DNA from: Bacillus tequilensis KCTC 13622
Lineage (GTDB): Bacteria; Bacillota; Bacilli; Bacillales; Bacillaceae
Length of the DNA stretch: 64,000 nt
Assembly (NCBI RefSeq): GCF_000507145.1
Contig: NZ_AYTO01000034.1
Coordinates: forward strand, 496,001-560,000
Reading direction: 5' to 3'
Shown piece by piece: positions 40,025 to 49,497 of the stretch. The position numbers were made by a program, and so were the translations under genes. Numbering within the stretch: the first letter of the stretch is position 1; each line of letters starts with the position of its first letter. Under the pieces are notes generated by a model, which worked only from the letters and a program-made list of their open reading frames with translations, was not told where the DNA came from and searched no databases.

Positions 40025-40178
40025 GGGCAGTATCGCCTGCGAACTGCACCTATTATTAAAATAGATAGACATTGCAGCAGTCTGCCTTGATCCAAAAAAG
40101 GACTGGGACAGAGGGATGAAACTCGCCGAACTTTAGAAAGTGAAGAATCCTTCTCGTTGTAACGGAAGGTTTTTTGGC
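40025..40178 (+). ncRNA. Structured leader of panBCD (pan RNA motif) with terminator
   Basis: The leader folds into GCAG/CTGC near 40027-40040 and a longer imperfect helix at 40081-40112 (TCTG...TCC against GGA...CAGA) with unpaired adenosines on both strands. An intrinsic terminator follows at 40146-40176, before panB. A pan RNA motif, stem-loops with bulged conserved adenosines upstream of panB operons, has been described and is reported in B. subtilis. The match to that motif is from memory; the hairpins and terminator are directly visible. The ligand is unknown to me. Confidence 0.65.
40146..40176 (+). terminator. Leader terminator upstream of panB
   Basis: CCTTC-T-CGT pairs with ACG-GAAGG, followed by TTTTTT. 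It may end birA transcripts, attenuate panBCD, or both. Confidence 0.7.
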
Positions 40179-40229
40179 TTGCAGAAGAAAACGGCAGCTC
40201 ATCTCCTCTAAATATGAGGAGGAGAAAAC

Positions 40230-41063
40230 ATGAAAACAAAACTCGATTTTCTAAACATGAAGGAGACTGAAGAACCGATCGTCATGCTGACCGCTTATGA
40301 TTATCCGGCAGCTAAGCTTGCTGAACAAGCGGGAGTCGACATGATTTTAGTCGGTGATTCACTCGGGATGGTCGTTCTCGGCCTTGATTCAACTGTCGGT
40401 GTGACAGTTGCAGATATGATTCATCATACAAAAGCGGTGAAAAGGGGCGCGCCAAATACGTTTATTGTAACGGACATGCCGTTTATGTCTTATCACCTGT
40501 CCAAGGAAGATACACTGAAAAATGCAGCCGCTATCGTTCAGGAAAGCGGAGCTGACGCGCTGAAGCTTGAAGGCGGAGAGGGCGTGTTTGAATCCATTCG
40601 CGCATTGACGCTCGGAGGCATTCCGGTAGTCAGCCACTTAGGCCTGACACCGCAGTCAGTCGGTGTGTTGGGCGGTTATAAAGTACAGGGCAAAGACGAA
40701 CAAAGCGCCAAAAAATTAATAGAAGACAGCAAAAAATGCGAAGAAGCAGGAGCAATGATGCTTGTGCTGGAATGTGTGCCTGCAGAACTCACAAAAAAAA
40801 TTACCGAGATGCTAAGCATACCGGTCATCGGAATCGGGGCCGGTGTGAATGCGGACGGACAAGTTCTCGTTTATCATGATATTATCGGACACGGTGTAGA
40901 GAGAACACCTAAATTTGTAAAGCAATATACGCAAATTGACGAAACAATCGAAACAGCAATCAGCGGATATGTCCATGATGTAAGACATCGTGCTTTCCCT
41001 GAACAGAAGCATTCCTTTCAAATGAACCAGGCAGTGCTTGACGGCTTGTACGGAGGAAAATAA
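40230..41063 (+). CDS. panB: Ketopantoate hydroxymethyltransferase
   Basis: First committed step to pantothenate: adds a hydroxymethyl group from methylene-tetrahydrofolate to 2-ketoisovalerate. 277 aa TIM barrel. [32 protein letters not shown] carries metal-binding Asp residues, followed by [19 protein letters not shown] and [15 protein letters not shown] [17 protein letters not shown] follows TATGAGGAGGAGAAAAC. First gene of panBCD; panC starts one base after the stop. Confidence 0.96.
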   Translation: MKTKLDFLNMKETEEPIVMLTAYDYPAAKLAEQAGVDMILVGDSLGMVVLGLDSTVGVTVADMIHHTKAVKRGAPNTFIVTDMPFMSYHLSKEDTLKNAAAIVQESGADALKLEGGEGVFESIRALTLGGIPVVSHLGLTPQSVGVLGGYKVQGKDEQSAKKLIEDSKKCEEAGAMMLVLECVPAELTKKITEMLSIPVIGIGAGVNADGQVLVYHDIIGHGVERTPKFVKQYTQIDETIETAISGYVHDVRHRAFPEQKHSFQMNQAVLDGLYGGK

Positions 41064-41064
41064 G

Positions 41065-41925
41065 ATGAGACAGATTACAGATATTTCACAGCTGAAAGAA
41101 GCCATAAGACAGTATCAGTCAGAGGGGAAGTCAATTGGATTTGTTCCGACAATGGGATTTTTGCATGAGGGGCATCTAACACTGGCAGACAAAGCAAGAC
41201 AAGAAAATGACGCTGTTGTTATGAGTGTTTTTGTCAATCCCGCGCAATTCGGCCCTAATGAAGATTTTGAAGCATACCCTCGGGATATAGAGCGGGATGC
41301 GGCCCTTGCAGAAAATGCCGGAGTCGATATTCTTTTTACGCCTGATGCTCATGATATGTATCCAGGCAAAAAGAATGTCACGATTCATGTCGAAAGACGC
41401 ACAGATGTTTTATGCGGACGCTCAAGAGAAGGACACTTTGACGGGGTTGCAATCGTATTGACGAAGCTGTTCAACCTTGTGAAGCCGACCCGCGCCTACT
41501 TCGGTTTAAAGGATGCACAGCAGGTGGCAGTTGTTGATGGCTTAATCAGCGATTTCTTCATGGATATTGAATTGGTTGCAGTCGATACAGTCAGGGAGGA
41601 AGACGGCTTAGCCAAAAGCTCTCGCAATGTATATTTAACAGCTGAGGAGAGGAAAGAAGCTCCTCAGCTGTACCGGGCACTTCAAACAGGTGCGGAGCTG
41701 ATCAGAGCCGGGGAAAGAGACCCTGAAGCGGTGATAAAGGCTGTGAAAGAAATGATTCAGTCGACAAGCGGCATGATTGACTATGTGGAGCTTTATTCCT
41801 ATCCGGAACTCGAGCCTGTTAACAAAATGGAAGGAAAGTTAATTCTGGCTGTTGCAGTTGCTTTTTCAAAATCGCGTTTAATAGATAATATCATTATTGA
41901 TATTCGAGAAATGGAGAGAATATAA
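41065..41925 (+). CDS. panC: Pantothenate synthetase
   Basis: ATP-dependent condensation of pantoate and beta-alanine. 286 aa from ATG 41065 ([13 protein letters not shown]), behind GGAGGAAAATAAG. Nucleotidyltransferase motifs: [16 protein letters not shown] (the HIGH-like site), [28 protein letters not shown] and the KSSRN segment equivalent to KMSKS. panD begins one base after its stop, so all three pan proteins are coupled. Confidence 0.96.
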   Translation: MRQITDISQLKEAIRQYQSEGKSIGFVPTMGFLHEGHLTLADKARQENDAVVMSVFVNPAQFGPNEDFEAYPRDIERDAALAENAGVDILFTPDAHDMYPGKKNVTIHVERRTDVLCGRSREGHFDGVAIVLTKLFNLVKPTRAYFGLKDAQQVAVVDGLISDFFMDIELVAVDTVREEDGLAKSSRNVYLTAEERKEAPQLYRALQTGAELIRAGERDPEAVIKAVKEMIQSTSGMIDYVELYSYPELEPVNKMEGKLILAVAVAFSKSRLIDNIIIDIREMERI

Positions 41926-41926
41926 T

Positions 41927-42310
41927 ATGTATCGCACGATGATGAGCGGCAAGCTTCACAGGGCAACCGTGACGGAAGCGAACCTGAATTACGTAGGAAG
42001 CATTACTATTGATGAAGATCTCATTGATGCGGTTGGAATGCTCCCTAATGAAAAAGTGCAAATTGTGAATAATAATAATGGAGCACGTCTTGAAACGTAT
42101 ATTATTCCTGGTAAACGCGGAAGCGGCGTCATCTGCTTAAACGGTGCAGCCGCACGCCTTGTACAGGAAGGAGATAAGGTCATTATTATTTCCTACAAAA
42201 TGATGTCTGATCAAGAAGCGGCAAGCCACGAGCCGAAAGTGGCTGTTCTGGATGATCAAAACAAAATTGAACAAATGCTGGGCAACGAACCAGCCCGCAC
42301 AATTTTGTAA
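41927..42310 (+). CDS. panD: Aspartate 1-decarboxylase precursor
   Basis: Makes beta-alanine from aspartate for PanC. A pyruvoyl enzyme: the 127-residue proenzyme cleaves itself between Gly24 and Ser25 ([10 protein letters not shown]), and Ser25 becomes the pyruvoyl group. Other conserved parts are GKLHRATVT and [19 protein letters not shown] 41927 ([10 protein letters not shown]) follows GGAGAGAATATA. Terminated by a strong hairpin at 42309. Confidence 0.96.
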   Translation: MYRTMMSGKLHRATVTEANLNYVGSITIDEDLIDAVGMLPNEKVQIVNNNNGARLETYIIPGKRGSGVICLNGAAARLVQEGDKVIIISYKMMSDQEAASHEPKVAVLDDQNKIEQMLGNEPARTIL

Positions 42311-42348
42311 AAGAAAAAGCCCCCCCTTTATCGGGGGTTTTCTTTTAA
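42309..42348 (+). terminator. Terminator of panBCD
   Basis: AAGAAAA-GCCCCC pairs with GGGGG-TTTTCTT, followed by T residues. Confidence 0.85.
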
Positions 42349-42364
42349 GATTTTGAGAGTAAAA

Positions 42365-42378
42365 CGGTTTTGCCGCTC
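42365..42378 (+). repeat. 14-bp repeat upstream of dinG (copy 1)
   Basis: CGGTTTTGCCGCTC, 60 bases before the dinG start. An identical copy lies at 45292-45305 before ypmA. Confidence 0.6.
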
Positions 42379-42438
42379 CATTTCCGTTCAAAACGTGTTA
42401 CACTTTTGTCGTATGCAAGAATTGAGGTGTCCATTTTA

Positions 42439-45234
42439 ATGAATAAGCAACGGTTCGTTGTTATAGATGTAGAAACAACAGGGAATTCGCCGAAGAAAGG
42501 CGATAAAATCATACAAATCGCAGCGGTTGTAATCGAAAATGGACAAATTACTGAGCGGTTTTCAAAATACATCAATCCAAATAAACCCATTCCTGCTTTT
42601 ATTGAGCAGCTTACTGGAATTTCTAATCAAATGGTAGCTCATGAGCAGCCATTTGAAGCAGTCGCTGAAGAAGTGTTCCATCTGCTTGACGGCGCCTATT
42701 TTGTCGCCCATAATATCCATTTTGACCTCGGATTTGTCAAGTATGAGCTACATAAGGCGGGCTTTCAGCTCCCGGATTGTGAAGTGCTGGATACTGTTGA
42801 GCTCTCCCGGATTGTGTTTCCGGGATTTGAAGGGTATAAACTGACCGAATTAAGCGAGGAGCTTCAGCTGCGGCATGACCAGCCGCATCGGGCTGACAGC
42901 GATGCTGAAGTGACCGGGCTTATTTTTTTGAAAATCCTTGAAAAGCTGAGACAGCTTCCTTATCCGACATTAAAGCAGTTAAGGAGGCTTTCGCAGCATT
43001 TTATCAGTGATCTGACACATATGTTGGATATGTTCATTTATGAAAACAGACATACCGAGATACCGGGCTATGCGCGCTTCTCTTCCTTTTCTGTCAGAGA
43101 ACCTGAAGCAATCGATGAACACATTAGTGAAGACGTGAACTTCTCATTTGAGATCGAACGCTGGGAAGCTGGAAATGAAAAAGCGCTGTCAGAGCTAATG
43201 CCTGGGTATGAAAAGAGAGACGGCCAAATGATGATGATGAAAGAGGTCGCTGAAGCGTTTGACAATCGTGAGCATGCCTTGATTGAAGCTCCTCCGGGAA
43301 TCGGAAAAACGATTGGCTACCTTATTCCAGCTGCGCTTTTTGCTAAGAAATCAAGAAAGCCGGTCATTATCAGTACGTATTCAACGCTTTTACAGCAGCA
43401 GATTCTGACAAAGGATTTGCCGATTGTCCAAGATCTGTTTCCATTCCCGGTAACAGCGGCGATTTTAAAAGGGCAATCGCATTATTTATGCCTGTATAAA
43501 TTCGAGCAGGTGCTTCATGAAGATGATGATAATTATGATGCCGTACTGACAAAAGCACAGCTTCTCGTTTGGCTGACAGAGACAAACACAGGGGATGTAG
43601 CTGAACTGAACTTGCCTTCAGGCGGAAAGTTGCTGTGGGACAGGTTGGCTTATGACGATAGCTCCAATAAAAGAAGCCGCAATGAAAATGTGACAGGCTT
43701 TTATGAGCGGGCAAAGCAGATTGCCATGCGTTCCGATTTGGTGGTCACCAACCATTCTCTTTTACTGACTGATGAAGGCAGCCAGAAAAAAAGGCTCCCT
43801 GATAGCGGCACATTTATTATCGATGAAGCACATCATTTTGACCGGGCTGCAAGCGAGCATTTAGGAAAACGAGCCACATACATAGAATTGCATACTACTT
43901 TGAGCAGAATCGGCACTCTGAAAGAACAAGGTCTTCTAAAAAAGATGAGGCAGCTGTTCCAGCGAAACAGCCTGCCGGTTGATTCCTTTTTCGAAGCAGA
44001 AGAATGGATTCAGCACATTCTAGCAGAAAGTGATGCTTTCTTCAGCTCAGTGCATTCTTTTGTCAAACGAAGAAAACCTAAAGAAGACTTAAACCGTCTA
44101 GTTTTTAAGGTGAACAAAGACAGTCGGGATAAAAGCTGGCCGATTTTAATGGATGGAGCGGAGAGGCTTTGTTCCATGCTGACACATGTACATCAGCTTT
44201 TTGAGGCACAGTCTGCCCTGATGGAAAAACATCTGACCGGTATGAAGAGCAAAAGTGTCTTTTTGGCCGATGAATATCAAAGAAGCATGAAAGGCTTGCA
44301 GCAGTACTGTCAGACGTTGCAGAAGCTGTTCTTTGAGTCTGATGATGATGAAGCGGTTTGGATTGAAATAGACGCAAAGGGAGCAAAAAATGCGGTGGCC
44401 ATTTACGCTCAGCCGCTTGAACCCGGTGAACTTCTGGCTGATCAGTTTTTCGCGCGCAAAAACAGTGTGGTGCTAACATCTGCAACTCTTACAGTTGAAG
44501 ATTCATTTCAATTTATGATTGAGCGATTGGGACTTGGTGACTTTTTCCCGCGCACCATGAGAATTAAGTCGCCTTTTTCCTACGATGAGCGCATGCGTGT
44601 GATCATTCCGAAAGAAATGAAATCCATTCAAGATACGGGGGAAATTGAATTTATACAGGATACGGCCCGTTATATCGAACTGATGGCAAAGGAAAAACAG
44701 CCCAAAATCCTTGTGCTGTTAACATCCCATGATATGCTGAAAAAGGTTCATCAGGAGCTAAAGCACGTGATGAGCGCTTCCGGCATTCAGCTCTTGGCGC
44801 AAGGAATTACAGGCGGAAGTCCCGGCAAACTGATGAAAACTTTTAAAGCATCGAATCAGGCCATCTTGCTTGGTACAAATCACTTTTGGGAAGGCGTCGA
44901 TTTCCCTGGTGACGAGCTGACAACAGTCATGATCGTGAGGCTTCCATTCCGGTCTCCTGATCACCCGCTTCATGCTGCAAAATGTGAGCTAGCCCGCAAA
45001 AAGGGGCGGAATCCGTTTCAAACCGTATCACTTCCAGAAGCTGTACTGACCTTCAGACAAGGAATCGGCCGCTTGCTGCGGACAGCCGGGGACAAAGGGA
45101 CGATTGTCATATTGGACAGAAGGGTTAAAACGGCTGGATACGGCCGATTGTTTCTGGATGCCCTGCCGACAGCCTCCGTATCTGAAATGACTGACAGCGA
45201 GCTTTTTGCCTACGTTTCAGAGAAAAATGAATAA
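42439..45234 (+). CDS. dinG: DinG-family helicase with 3'-5' exonuclease domain
   Basis: 931 aa. The N-terminal DEDDh exonuclease domain shows VIDVETTGNSPKKGD (8-22), AHNIHFDLGFV and HRADSDAEVT. The XPD-like helicase domain has the P-loop APPGIGKTIGYLIP (around 279-292), DEAHHFDRA and QGIGRLLR (motif VI). In this Gram-positive subfamily the iron-sulfur cysteine cluster of E. coli DinG is replaced by the nuclease domain; the relatives studied degrade single-stranded nucleic acid and show little helicase activity. Start ATG 42439 (MNKQRFVVIDVE) follows GAGGTG. No LexA box is seen, despite the name. Confidence 0.94.
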   Translation: MNKQRFVVIDVETTGNSPKKGDKIIQIAAVVIENGQITERFSKYINPNKPIPAFIEQLTGISNQMVAHEQPFEAVAEEVFHLLDGAYFVAHNIHFDLGFVKYELHKAGFQLPDCEVLDTVELSRIVFPGFEGYKLTELSEELQLRHDQPHRADSDAEVTGLIFLKILEKLRQLPYPTLKQLRRLSQHFISDLTHMLDMFIYENRHTEIPGYARFSSFSVREPEAIDEHISEDVNFSFEIERWEAGNEKALSELMPGYEKRDGQMMMMKEVAEAFDNREHALIEAPPGIGKTIGYLIPAALFAKKSRKPVIISTYSTLLQQQILTKDLPIVQDLFPFPVTAAILKGQSHYLCLYKFEQVLHEDDDNYDAVLTKAQLLVWLTETNTGDVAELNLPSGGKLLWDRLAYDDSSNKRSRNENVTGFYERAKQIAMRSDLVVTNHSLLLTDEGSQKKRLPDSGTFIIDEAHHFDRAASEHLGKRATYIELHTTLSRIGTLKEQGLLKKMRQLFQRNSLPVDSFFEAEEWIQHILAESDAFFSSVHSFVKRRKPKEDLNRLVFKVNKDSRDKSWPILMDGAERLCSMLTHVHQLFEAQSALMEKHLTGMKSKSVFLADEYQRSMKGLQQYCQTLQKLFFESDDDEAVWIEIDAKGAKNAVAIYAQPLEPGELLADQFFARKNSVVLTSATLTVEDSFQFMIERLGLGDFFPRTMRIKSPFSYDERMRVIIPKEMKSIQDTGEIEFIQDTARYIELMAKEKQPKILVLLTSHDMLKKVHQELKHVMSASGIQLLAQGITGGSPGKLMKTFKASNQAILLGTNHFWEGVDFPGDELTTVMIVRLPFRSPDHPLHAAKCELARKKGRNPFQTVSLPEAVLTFRQGIGRLLRTAGDKGTIVILDRRVKTAGYGRLFLDALPTASVSEMTDSELFAYVSEKNE

Positions 45235-45256
45235 AAGCCGCATAAAGCGGCTTTTG
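45233..45256 (+). terminator. Terminator after dinG
   Basis: AAAAGCCGC and GCGGCTTTT with a 5-nt loop. The T-tract is short. Confidence 0.65.
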
Positions 45257-45291
45257 CGGTGTGGGAGTAGGATGGTGTTTTATTTAAAAAG

Positions 45292-45305
45292 CGGTTTTGC
45301 CGCTC
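45292..45305 (+). repeat. 14-bp repeat upstream of ypmA (copy 2)
   Basis: Identical to 42365-42378. Here it forms a small hairpin AGCGG/CCGCT. It lies 72 bases before ypmA. Confidence 0.6.
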
Positions 45306-45377
45306 TGTGATACTAGTATGGCGTGTCCTGAAATGGAGTATGACTAACAATATTTGTTCAAACTGGAGGATGAAAAA

Positions 45378-45548
45378 ATGGAAAGCAAAATCGAAATACT
45401 TTCAACAATTACTGTAGAGCATTCTGATGACCTGTATAAAATTGTAGACACACTGAATCGAACGTTAAAACGAGACAATTTGATGTTCGGTCTTGCGCTG
45501 GATGAAGAAAACAAAAACCAAGCCATTTTTACCATTTATCGTACGTAG
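45378..45548 (+). CDS. ypmA: DUF4264 small protein YpmA
   Basis: A 56-residue acidic protein (MESKIEILSTITVEHSDDLYK...) from ATG 45378 behind ACTGGAGGATGAAA. It is a single small alpha/beta unit with no membrane segment, family DUF4264. ypmB starts eight bases after its stop, so they are cotranscribed, and aspB follows. Function unknown; it is strongly conserved in its genomic position in Bacillus. Confidence 0.82.
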   Translation: MESKIEILSTITVEHSDDLYKIVDTLNRTLKRDNLMFGLALDEENKNQAIFTIYRT

Positions 45549-45556
45549 GTGAGAAG

Positions 45557-46042
45557 ATGAGAAAAAAAGCATTAATATTTACCGTCATTTTTGGTATTAT
45601 TTTTTTAGCAGTACTTCTTGTCTCGGCAAACATTTATAAATCAGCCCTGGCACAAAAGGAAGAGGGGCACGATGCAGCAGCTGCTGAAGCTAAAAAAGAA
45701 ACGGACCTCGCCAACGTTGATCAAGTCGAAACATTTGTCGGAAAAGAAAAATATTATGTCGTAAAAGGAACGGATAAAAAAGGCACTGCATTATATGTAT
45801 GGGTTCCTGATAATAAAAAAGCAAAAATTCTCTCAAAAGAAGCTAAAGAGGGAATTTCAGAAGGCAAAGCGGCGAAGATCATACAGGATGAAGGGCTGGT
45901 TTCAAAGCAAAAAGAGGTTCACCTGGGAAGAGAAGGAAATGTTCTGCTTTGGGAAGTGACGTACTTAGACAAAGAAGGGCAATACAGTTTAAGTTATGTG
46001 GACTTTACAACTGGAAAGATTCTCAAAAATATCACGCCTTAA
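45557..46042 (+). CDS. ypmB: YpmB, membrane-anchored PepSY-like protein
   Basis: 161 aa. One N-terminal helix (about 5-28) acts as signal anchor, then an extracellular part with two PepSY-like units (EAKEGISEGKAAKIIQDEG and a C-terminal SYVDFTTGKILKNITP). The family is DUF5590/YpmB. PepSY domains often inhibit peptidases or act near the cell wall. ATG follows GTAGGTGAGAAG. The ypmA-ypmB-aspB order suggests one operon; the role is unknown. Confidence 0.83.
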   Translation: MRKKALIFTVIFGIIFLAVLLVSANIYKSALAQKEEGHDAAAAEAKKETDLANVDQVETFVGKEKYYVVKGTDKKGTALYVWVPDNKKAKILSKEAKEGISEGKAAKIIQDEGLVSKQKEVHLGREGNVLLWEVTYLDKEGQYSLSYVDFTTGKILKNITP

Positions 46043-46064
46043 GACGAATTAGGGGGAGTTCAAG

Positions 46065-47246
46065 TTGAAACTGGCAAAAAGAGTATCCGCATTAACACCA
46101 TCTACCACACTGGCAATTACAGCGAAAGCGAAAGAACTGAAAGCCGCAGGCCATGATGTCATTGGCTTAGGAGCAGGCGAACCTGACTTCAATACACCGC
46201 AGCACATTATTGATGCCGCTGTGCGTTCAATGAACGAAGGCCATACGAAGTACACGCCTTCAGGTGGTCTGGCTGAACTGAAAAACAGCATTGCAGAGAA
46301 ATTTAAACGTGACCAGAACATTGAATACAAACCGTCTCAAATTATTGTCTGCACTGGTGCCAAGCATGCTTTATACACCCTTTTCCAAGTGGTTTTGGAT
46401 GAAGGAGATGAAGTCATCATTCCAACGCCTTACTGGGTCAGCTATCCAGAGCAGGTGAAACTCGCTGGCGGAAAACCTGTTTATGTAGAAGGGCTTGAGG
46501 AAAATCATTTCAAAATTTCTCCTGCACAGCTGAAACAGGCGATCACGGAAAAAACAAAAGCGATCGTCATCAACTCTCCGAGCAACCCGACTGGTGTCAT
46601 GTATACGGAAGAAGAGCTGGCTGCGCTTGGTGAAGTGTGTCTTGAACATGACATCCTGATTGTGTCTGATGAAATTTATGAAAAACTTACATACGGCGGA
46701 AAGAAACACGTTTCCATCGCACAGCTTTCTGACAGACTGAAAGAGCAGACGGTTATTATTAACGGCGTGTCGAAGTCGCACAGCATGACGGGCTGGAGAA
46801 TCGGTTATGCTGCTGGGGCTGAAGACATCATTAAAGCGATGACGAATCTCGCCAGCCACAGCACGTCAAACCCGACATCAATTGCCCAGTACGGAGCAAT
46901 TGCTGCTTATAACGGGCCTTCTGAGCCGCTGGAAGAAATGAGAAAAGCATTTGAACATCGATTAAACACGATCTATGCTAAGCTCGTTGAAATTCCGGGG
47001 TTCAGCTGTGTGAAGCCGGAAGGTGCTTTTTACTTATTCCCGAATGCAAAAGAAGCTGCGCAATCATGCGGTTTTAAAGATGTAGATGAATTTGTTAAAG
47101 CGCTTCTTGAGGAGGAAAAAGTAGCGATTGTTCCTGGATCTGGATTCGGCTCTCCTGATAATGTTCGTCTGTCTTACGCAACATCGTTAGATCTTCTTGA
47201 AAAAGCGGTTGAAAGAATCAAACATTTTGTAGAAAAACATAGCTAA
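46065..47246 (+). CDS. aspB: Aspartate aminotransferase
   Basis: PLP enzyme that interconverts aspartate and oxaloacetate with glutamate. 393 aa, class I, subgroup Ib as in Bacillus. GAGEPDFNTP (39-48), NSPSNPTGVMY, SDEIYEKLTYG and NGVSKSHSMTGWRIGY with the PLP lysine. Start TTG 46065 behind AGGGGGAGTTCAAG. It lies directly before asnS, so aspartate and asparagine use are adjacent, though a terminator and a new promoter separate them. Confidence 0.96.
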   Translation: MKLAKRVSALTPSTTLAITAKAKELKAAGHDVIGLGAGEPDFNTPQHIIDAAVRSMNEGHTKYTPSGGLAELKNSIAEKFKRDQNIEYKPSQIIVCTGAKHALYTLFQVVLDEGDEVIIPTPYWVSYPEQVKLAGGKPVYVEGLEENHFKISPAQLKQAITEKTKAIVINSPSNPTGVMYTEEELAALGEVCLEHDILIVSDEIYEKLTYGGKKHVSIAQLSDRLKEQTVIINGVSKSHSMTGWRIGYAAGAEDIIKAMTNLASHSTSNPTSIAQYGAIAAYNGPSEPLEEMRKAFEHRLNTIYAKLVEIPGFSCVKPEGAFYLFPNAKEAAQSCGFKDVDEFVKALLEEEKVAIVPGSGFGSPDNVRLSYATSLDLLEKAVERIKHFVEKHS

Positions 47247-47252
47247 CAGATC

Positions 47253-47284
47253 AAAAAGCGGCTGACAGAAAAGCCGCTTTTTAT
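47253..47284 (+). terminator. Terminator of aspB
   Basis: AAAAGCGGCT and AGCCGCTTTT with a short loop, followed by TTAT. Confidence 0.85.
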
Positions 47285-47289
47285 CTGCA

Positions 47290-47319
47290 TTGACCCGGTT
47301 AGTTAAGAGCGGGTATAAT
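47290..47319 (+). promoter_or_regulatory. SigA promoter of asnS
   Basis: TTGACC (47290-47295), 18-bp spacer, consensus TATAAT (47314-47319). No T-box leader is present. Confidence 0.75.
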
Positions 47320-47389
47320 AAAGTGATGATAAAAGAGTTCGCGGGGCAATCAGCTTCCGAATGTCTTTCTTGTTTTGGAGGGAAATATG

Positions 47390-48682
47390 TTGAAAACAAC
47401 AATCAACCAAGTGTATAAGCACGTAGGTGAGGAAGTAACAATCGGAGCTTGGGTCGCTAATAAGCGTTCAAGCGGGAAAATCGCGTTTTTACAGCTGCGG
47501 GACGGTACTGGGTTTATTCAAGGTGTCGTAGTAAAAGCAGAAGTGGAAGAAAGCATTTTCCAAACAGCTAAATCAGTGACGCAGGAAACGTCACTCTATA
47601 TAAAAGGAATTGTTAAAGAGGACGAGCGTTCTCCGCTTGGTTATGAACTAGCTGTGACAGGTATTGAAGTCATTCACGAAGCGACTGACTATCCAATTAC
47701 ACCAAAAGAGCACGGAACGGAATTCTTGATGGATCACAGACATTTATGGCTGCGTTCAAAGCGCCAGCATGCGATCATGAAAATCCGTAATGAAATCATC
47801 CGTGCGACTTACGAGTTCTTTAATAACGAAGGCTTCGTAAAAGTGGATCCGCCGATTCTGACTGGAAGCGCACCTGAAGGAACAACAGAGCTCTTTGCGA
47901 CAAAGTACTTTGATGAAGATGCTTACCTGTCTCAAAGCGGTCAGCTTTACATGGAAGCTGCGGCTATGGCGTTAGGAAAAGTATTCTCCTTCGGACCTAC
48001 ATTCAGAGCGGAAAAGTCTAAAACAAAGCGTCACTTGATCGAATTCTGGATGATCGAACCGGAAATGGCGTTTGTTGAATTCGAAGAAAACCTTCAAGTA
48101 CAGGAAAATTACGTTTCTTTCATTGTGCAGTCAGTTCTTAAGAATTGCAAAATTGAATTAAACATATTAGGAAGAGACACGTCAAAACTTGAGCAAATCA
48201 AAGCGCCGTTCCCAAGAATCACGTATGACGAAGCGATTGATTTCCTAAAAGAAAAAGGCTTTGACGATATCGAGTGGGGAGACGACTTCGGAGCGCCTCA
48301 TGAAACAGCGATTGCTGAACACTATGACAAACCGGTTTTCATCACTCGCTACCCAACATCTCTAAAACCGTTTTATATGCAGCCGGCTGCTGACCGCGAG
48401 GATGTCGTGCTTTGCGCTGACCTGATTGCGCCGGAAGGCTATGGAGAAATTATCGGCGGATCTGAACGGATTCACGATATGGAACTTTTGGAAGCGCGTC
48501 TTAAAGAACATGGACTGGATTCTGACGCATATAAATGGTATGCTGAACTTAGAAAATACGGATCAGTTCCTCATTCCGGCTTCGGCCTTGGATTAGAGCG
48601 GACAGTAGCTTGGATCAGCGGAGCGCCTCACGTGCGTGAAACCATTCCGTTCCCAAGACTGTTAAACCGTCTTTATCCGTAA
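47390..48682 (+). CDS. asnS: Asparaginyl-tRNA synthetase
   Basis: Class IIb aminoacyl-tRNA synthetase of 430 aa. N-terminal anticodon-binding OB fold ([23 protein letters not shown]), then the catalytic domain with motif 2 [25 protein letters not shown] and motif 3 [16 protein letters not shown] chose TTG 47390, seven bases after GGAGGG; the ATG at 47387 is closer to the site and would add one residue. It has a strong promoter and a leader of only about 60 bases, so no T-box control. Confidence 0.95.
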   Translation: MKTTINQVYKHVGEEVTIGAWVANKRSSGKIAFLQLRDGTGFIQGVVVKAEVEESIFQTAKSVTQETSLYIKGIVKEDERSPLGYELAVTGIEVIHEATDYPITPKEHGTEFLMDHRHLWLRSKRQHAIMKIRNEIIRATYEFFNNEGFVKVDPPILTGSAPEGTTELFATKYFDEDAYLSQSGQLYMEAAAMALGKVFSFGPTFRAEKSKTKRHLIEFWMIEPEMAFVEFEENLQVQENYVSFIVQSVLKNCKIELNILGRDTSKLEQIKAPFPRITYDEAIDFLKEKGFDDIEWGDDFGAPHETAIAEHYDKPVFITRYPTSLKPFYMQPAADREDVVLCADLIAPEGYGEIIGGSERIHDMELLEARLKEHGLDSDAYKWYAELRKYGSVPHSGFGLGLERTVAWISGAPHVRETIPFPRLLNRLYP

Positions 48683-48704
48683 TACCAATACATTCAAATG
48701 AAAC

Positions 48705-48737
48705 AAAAAAGAGTCTCCTGCAAGGGAGACTTTTTAC
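48705..48737 (+). terminator. Terminator of asnS
   Basis: AAAGAGTCTCC and GGGAGACTTTTT form a stem with a TGCAA loop. Confidence 0.85.
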
Positions 48738-48769
48738 AGTAAAGGGGAAACCACGATCCTTTACAGTAA
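48733..48769 (+). repeat. Paired TTTACAGTAA repeats upstream of dnaD
   Basis: TTTACAGTAA occurs at 48733-48742 and 48760-48769, 27 bp apart, the second ending 11 bases before the dnaD start. The spacing of about two and a half helical turns could suit a protein-binding site. Confidence 0.5.
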
Positions 48770-48780
48770 GAGGTGTGACG

Positions 48781-49479
48781 ATGAAAAAACAGCAATTTAT
48801 TGACATGCAGGAGCAGGGAACGTCAACAATCCCCAATCTTTTGCTTACGCATTATAAACAGCTTGGACTTAATGAGACAGAGCTTATTCTGCTGTTAAAA
48901 ATTAAAATGCATTTAGAAAAAGGCTCTTATTTCCCAACACCGAATCAGCTGCAGGAGGGTATGTCTATTTCTGTTGAGGAATGTACAAACAGATTGCGGA
49001 TGTTTATTCAAAAAGGTTTTCTGTTTATTGAAGAATGCGAAGACCAAAACGGCATCAAATTTGAAAAATATTCTCTTCAGCCCTTATGGGGCAAGCTGTA
49101 CGAGTATATACAGCTTGCACAGACTCAGACACAGGAAAAAAAAGCAGAAGGGGAACAAAAAAGTCTTTATACCATCTTTGAGGAAGAGTTCGCAAGGCCA
49201 TTATCACCTTTGGAGTGTGAAACACTGGCTATCTGGCAGGATCAAGATCAGCATGACGCACAGCTGATCAAACACGCGTTAAAAGAGGCTGTGCTATCAG
49301 GTAAACTCAGTTTCCGCTACATTGACCGGATTTTGTTCGAATGGAAAAAAAACGGGCTGAAAACTGTGGAGCAGGCAAAAATCCACAGTCAAAAATTCAG
49401 GCGTGGACAATCGAAGCAGAATGAACCTCAAAAAGAGTATAAAAGGCAGGTTCCTTTTTACAATTGGCTTGAACAATAA
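48781..49479 (+). CDS. dnaD: Primosomal DNA replication protein DnaD
   Basis: Essential for replication initiation at oriC and PriA-dependent restart in Firmicutes; remodels DNA and recruits DnaB and the helicase. 232 aa: an N-terminal winged-helix oligomerisation domain (DDBH1, about 1-120) and a C-terminal DDBH2 domain (about 135-200, ending in the YIDRILFEWKKNGLKT motif) that binds DNA. ATG 48781 follows AAGAGGTGTGACG. nth and ypoC follow closely and are probably cotranscribed. Confidence 0.95.
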   Translation: MKKQQFIDMQEQGTSTIPNLLLTHYKQLGLNETELILLLKIKMHLEKGSYFPTPNQLQEGMSISVEECTNRLRMFIQKGFLFIEECEDQNGIKFEKYSLQPLWGKLYEYIQLAQTQTQEKKAEGEQKSLYTIFEEEFARPLSPLECETLAIWQDQDQHDAQLIKHALKEAVLSGKLSFRYIDRILFEWKKNGLKTVEQAKIHSQKFRRGQSKQNEPQKEYKRQVPFYNWLEQ

Positions 49480-49497
49480 AGTGAAAAGGTGACAAAC

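Noticed and set aside
42349..42438. LexA (DinR) box for dinG
   Set aside because: No GAAC-N4-GTTC-type site seen here, nor upstream of recU or mrfA.
47320..47389. T-box leader for asnS
   Set aside because: The leader is only about 60 bases and lacks the T-box sequence TGGGTGGNACC.
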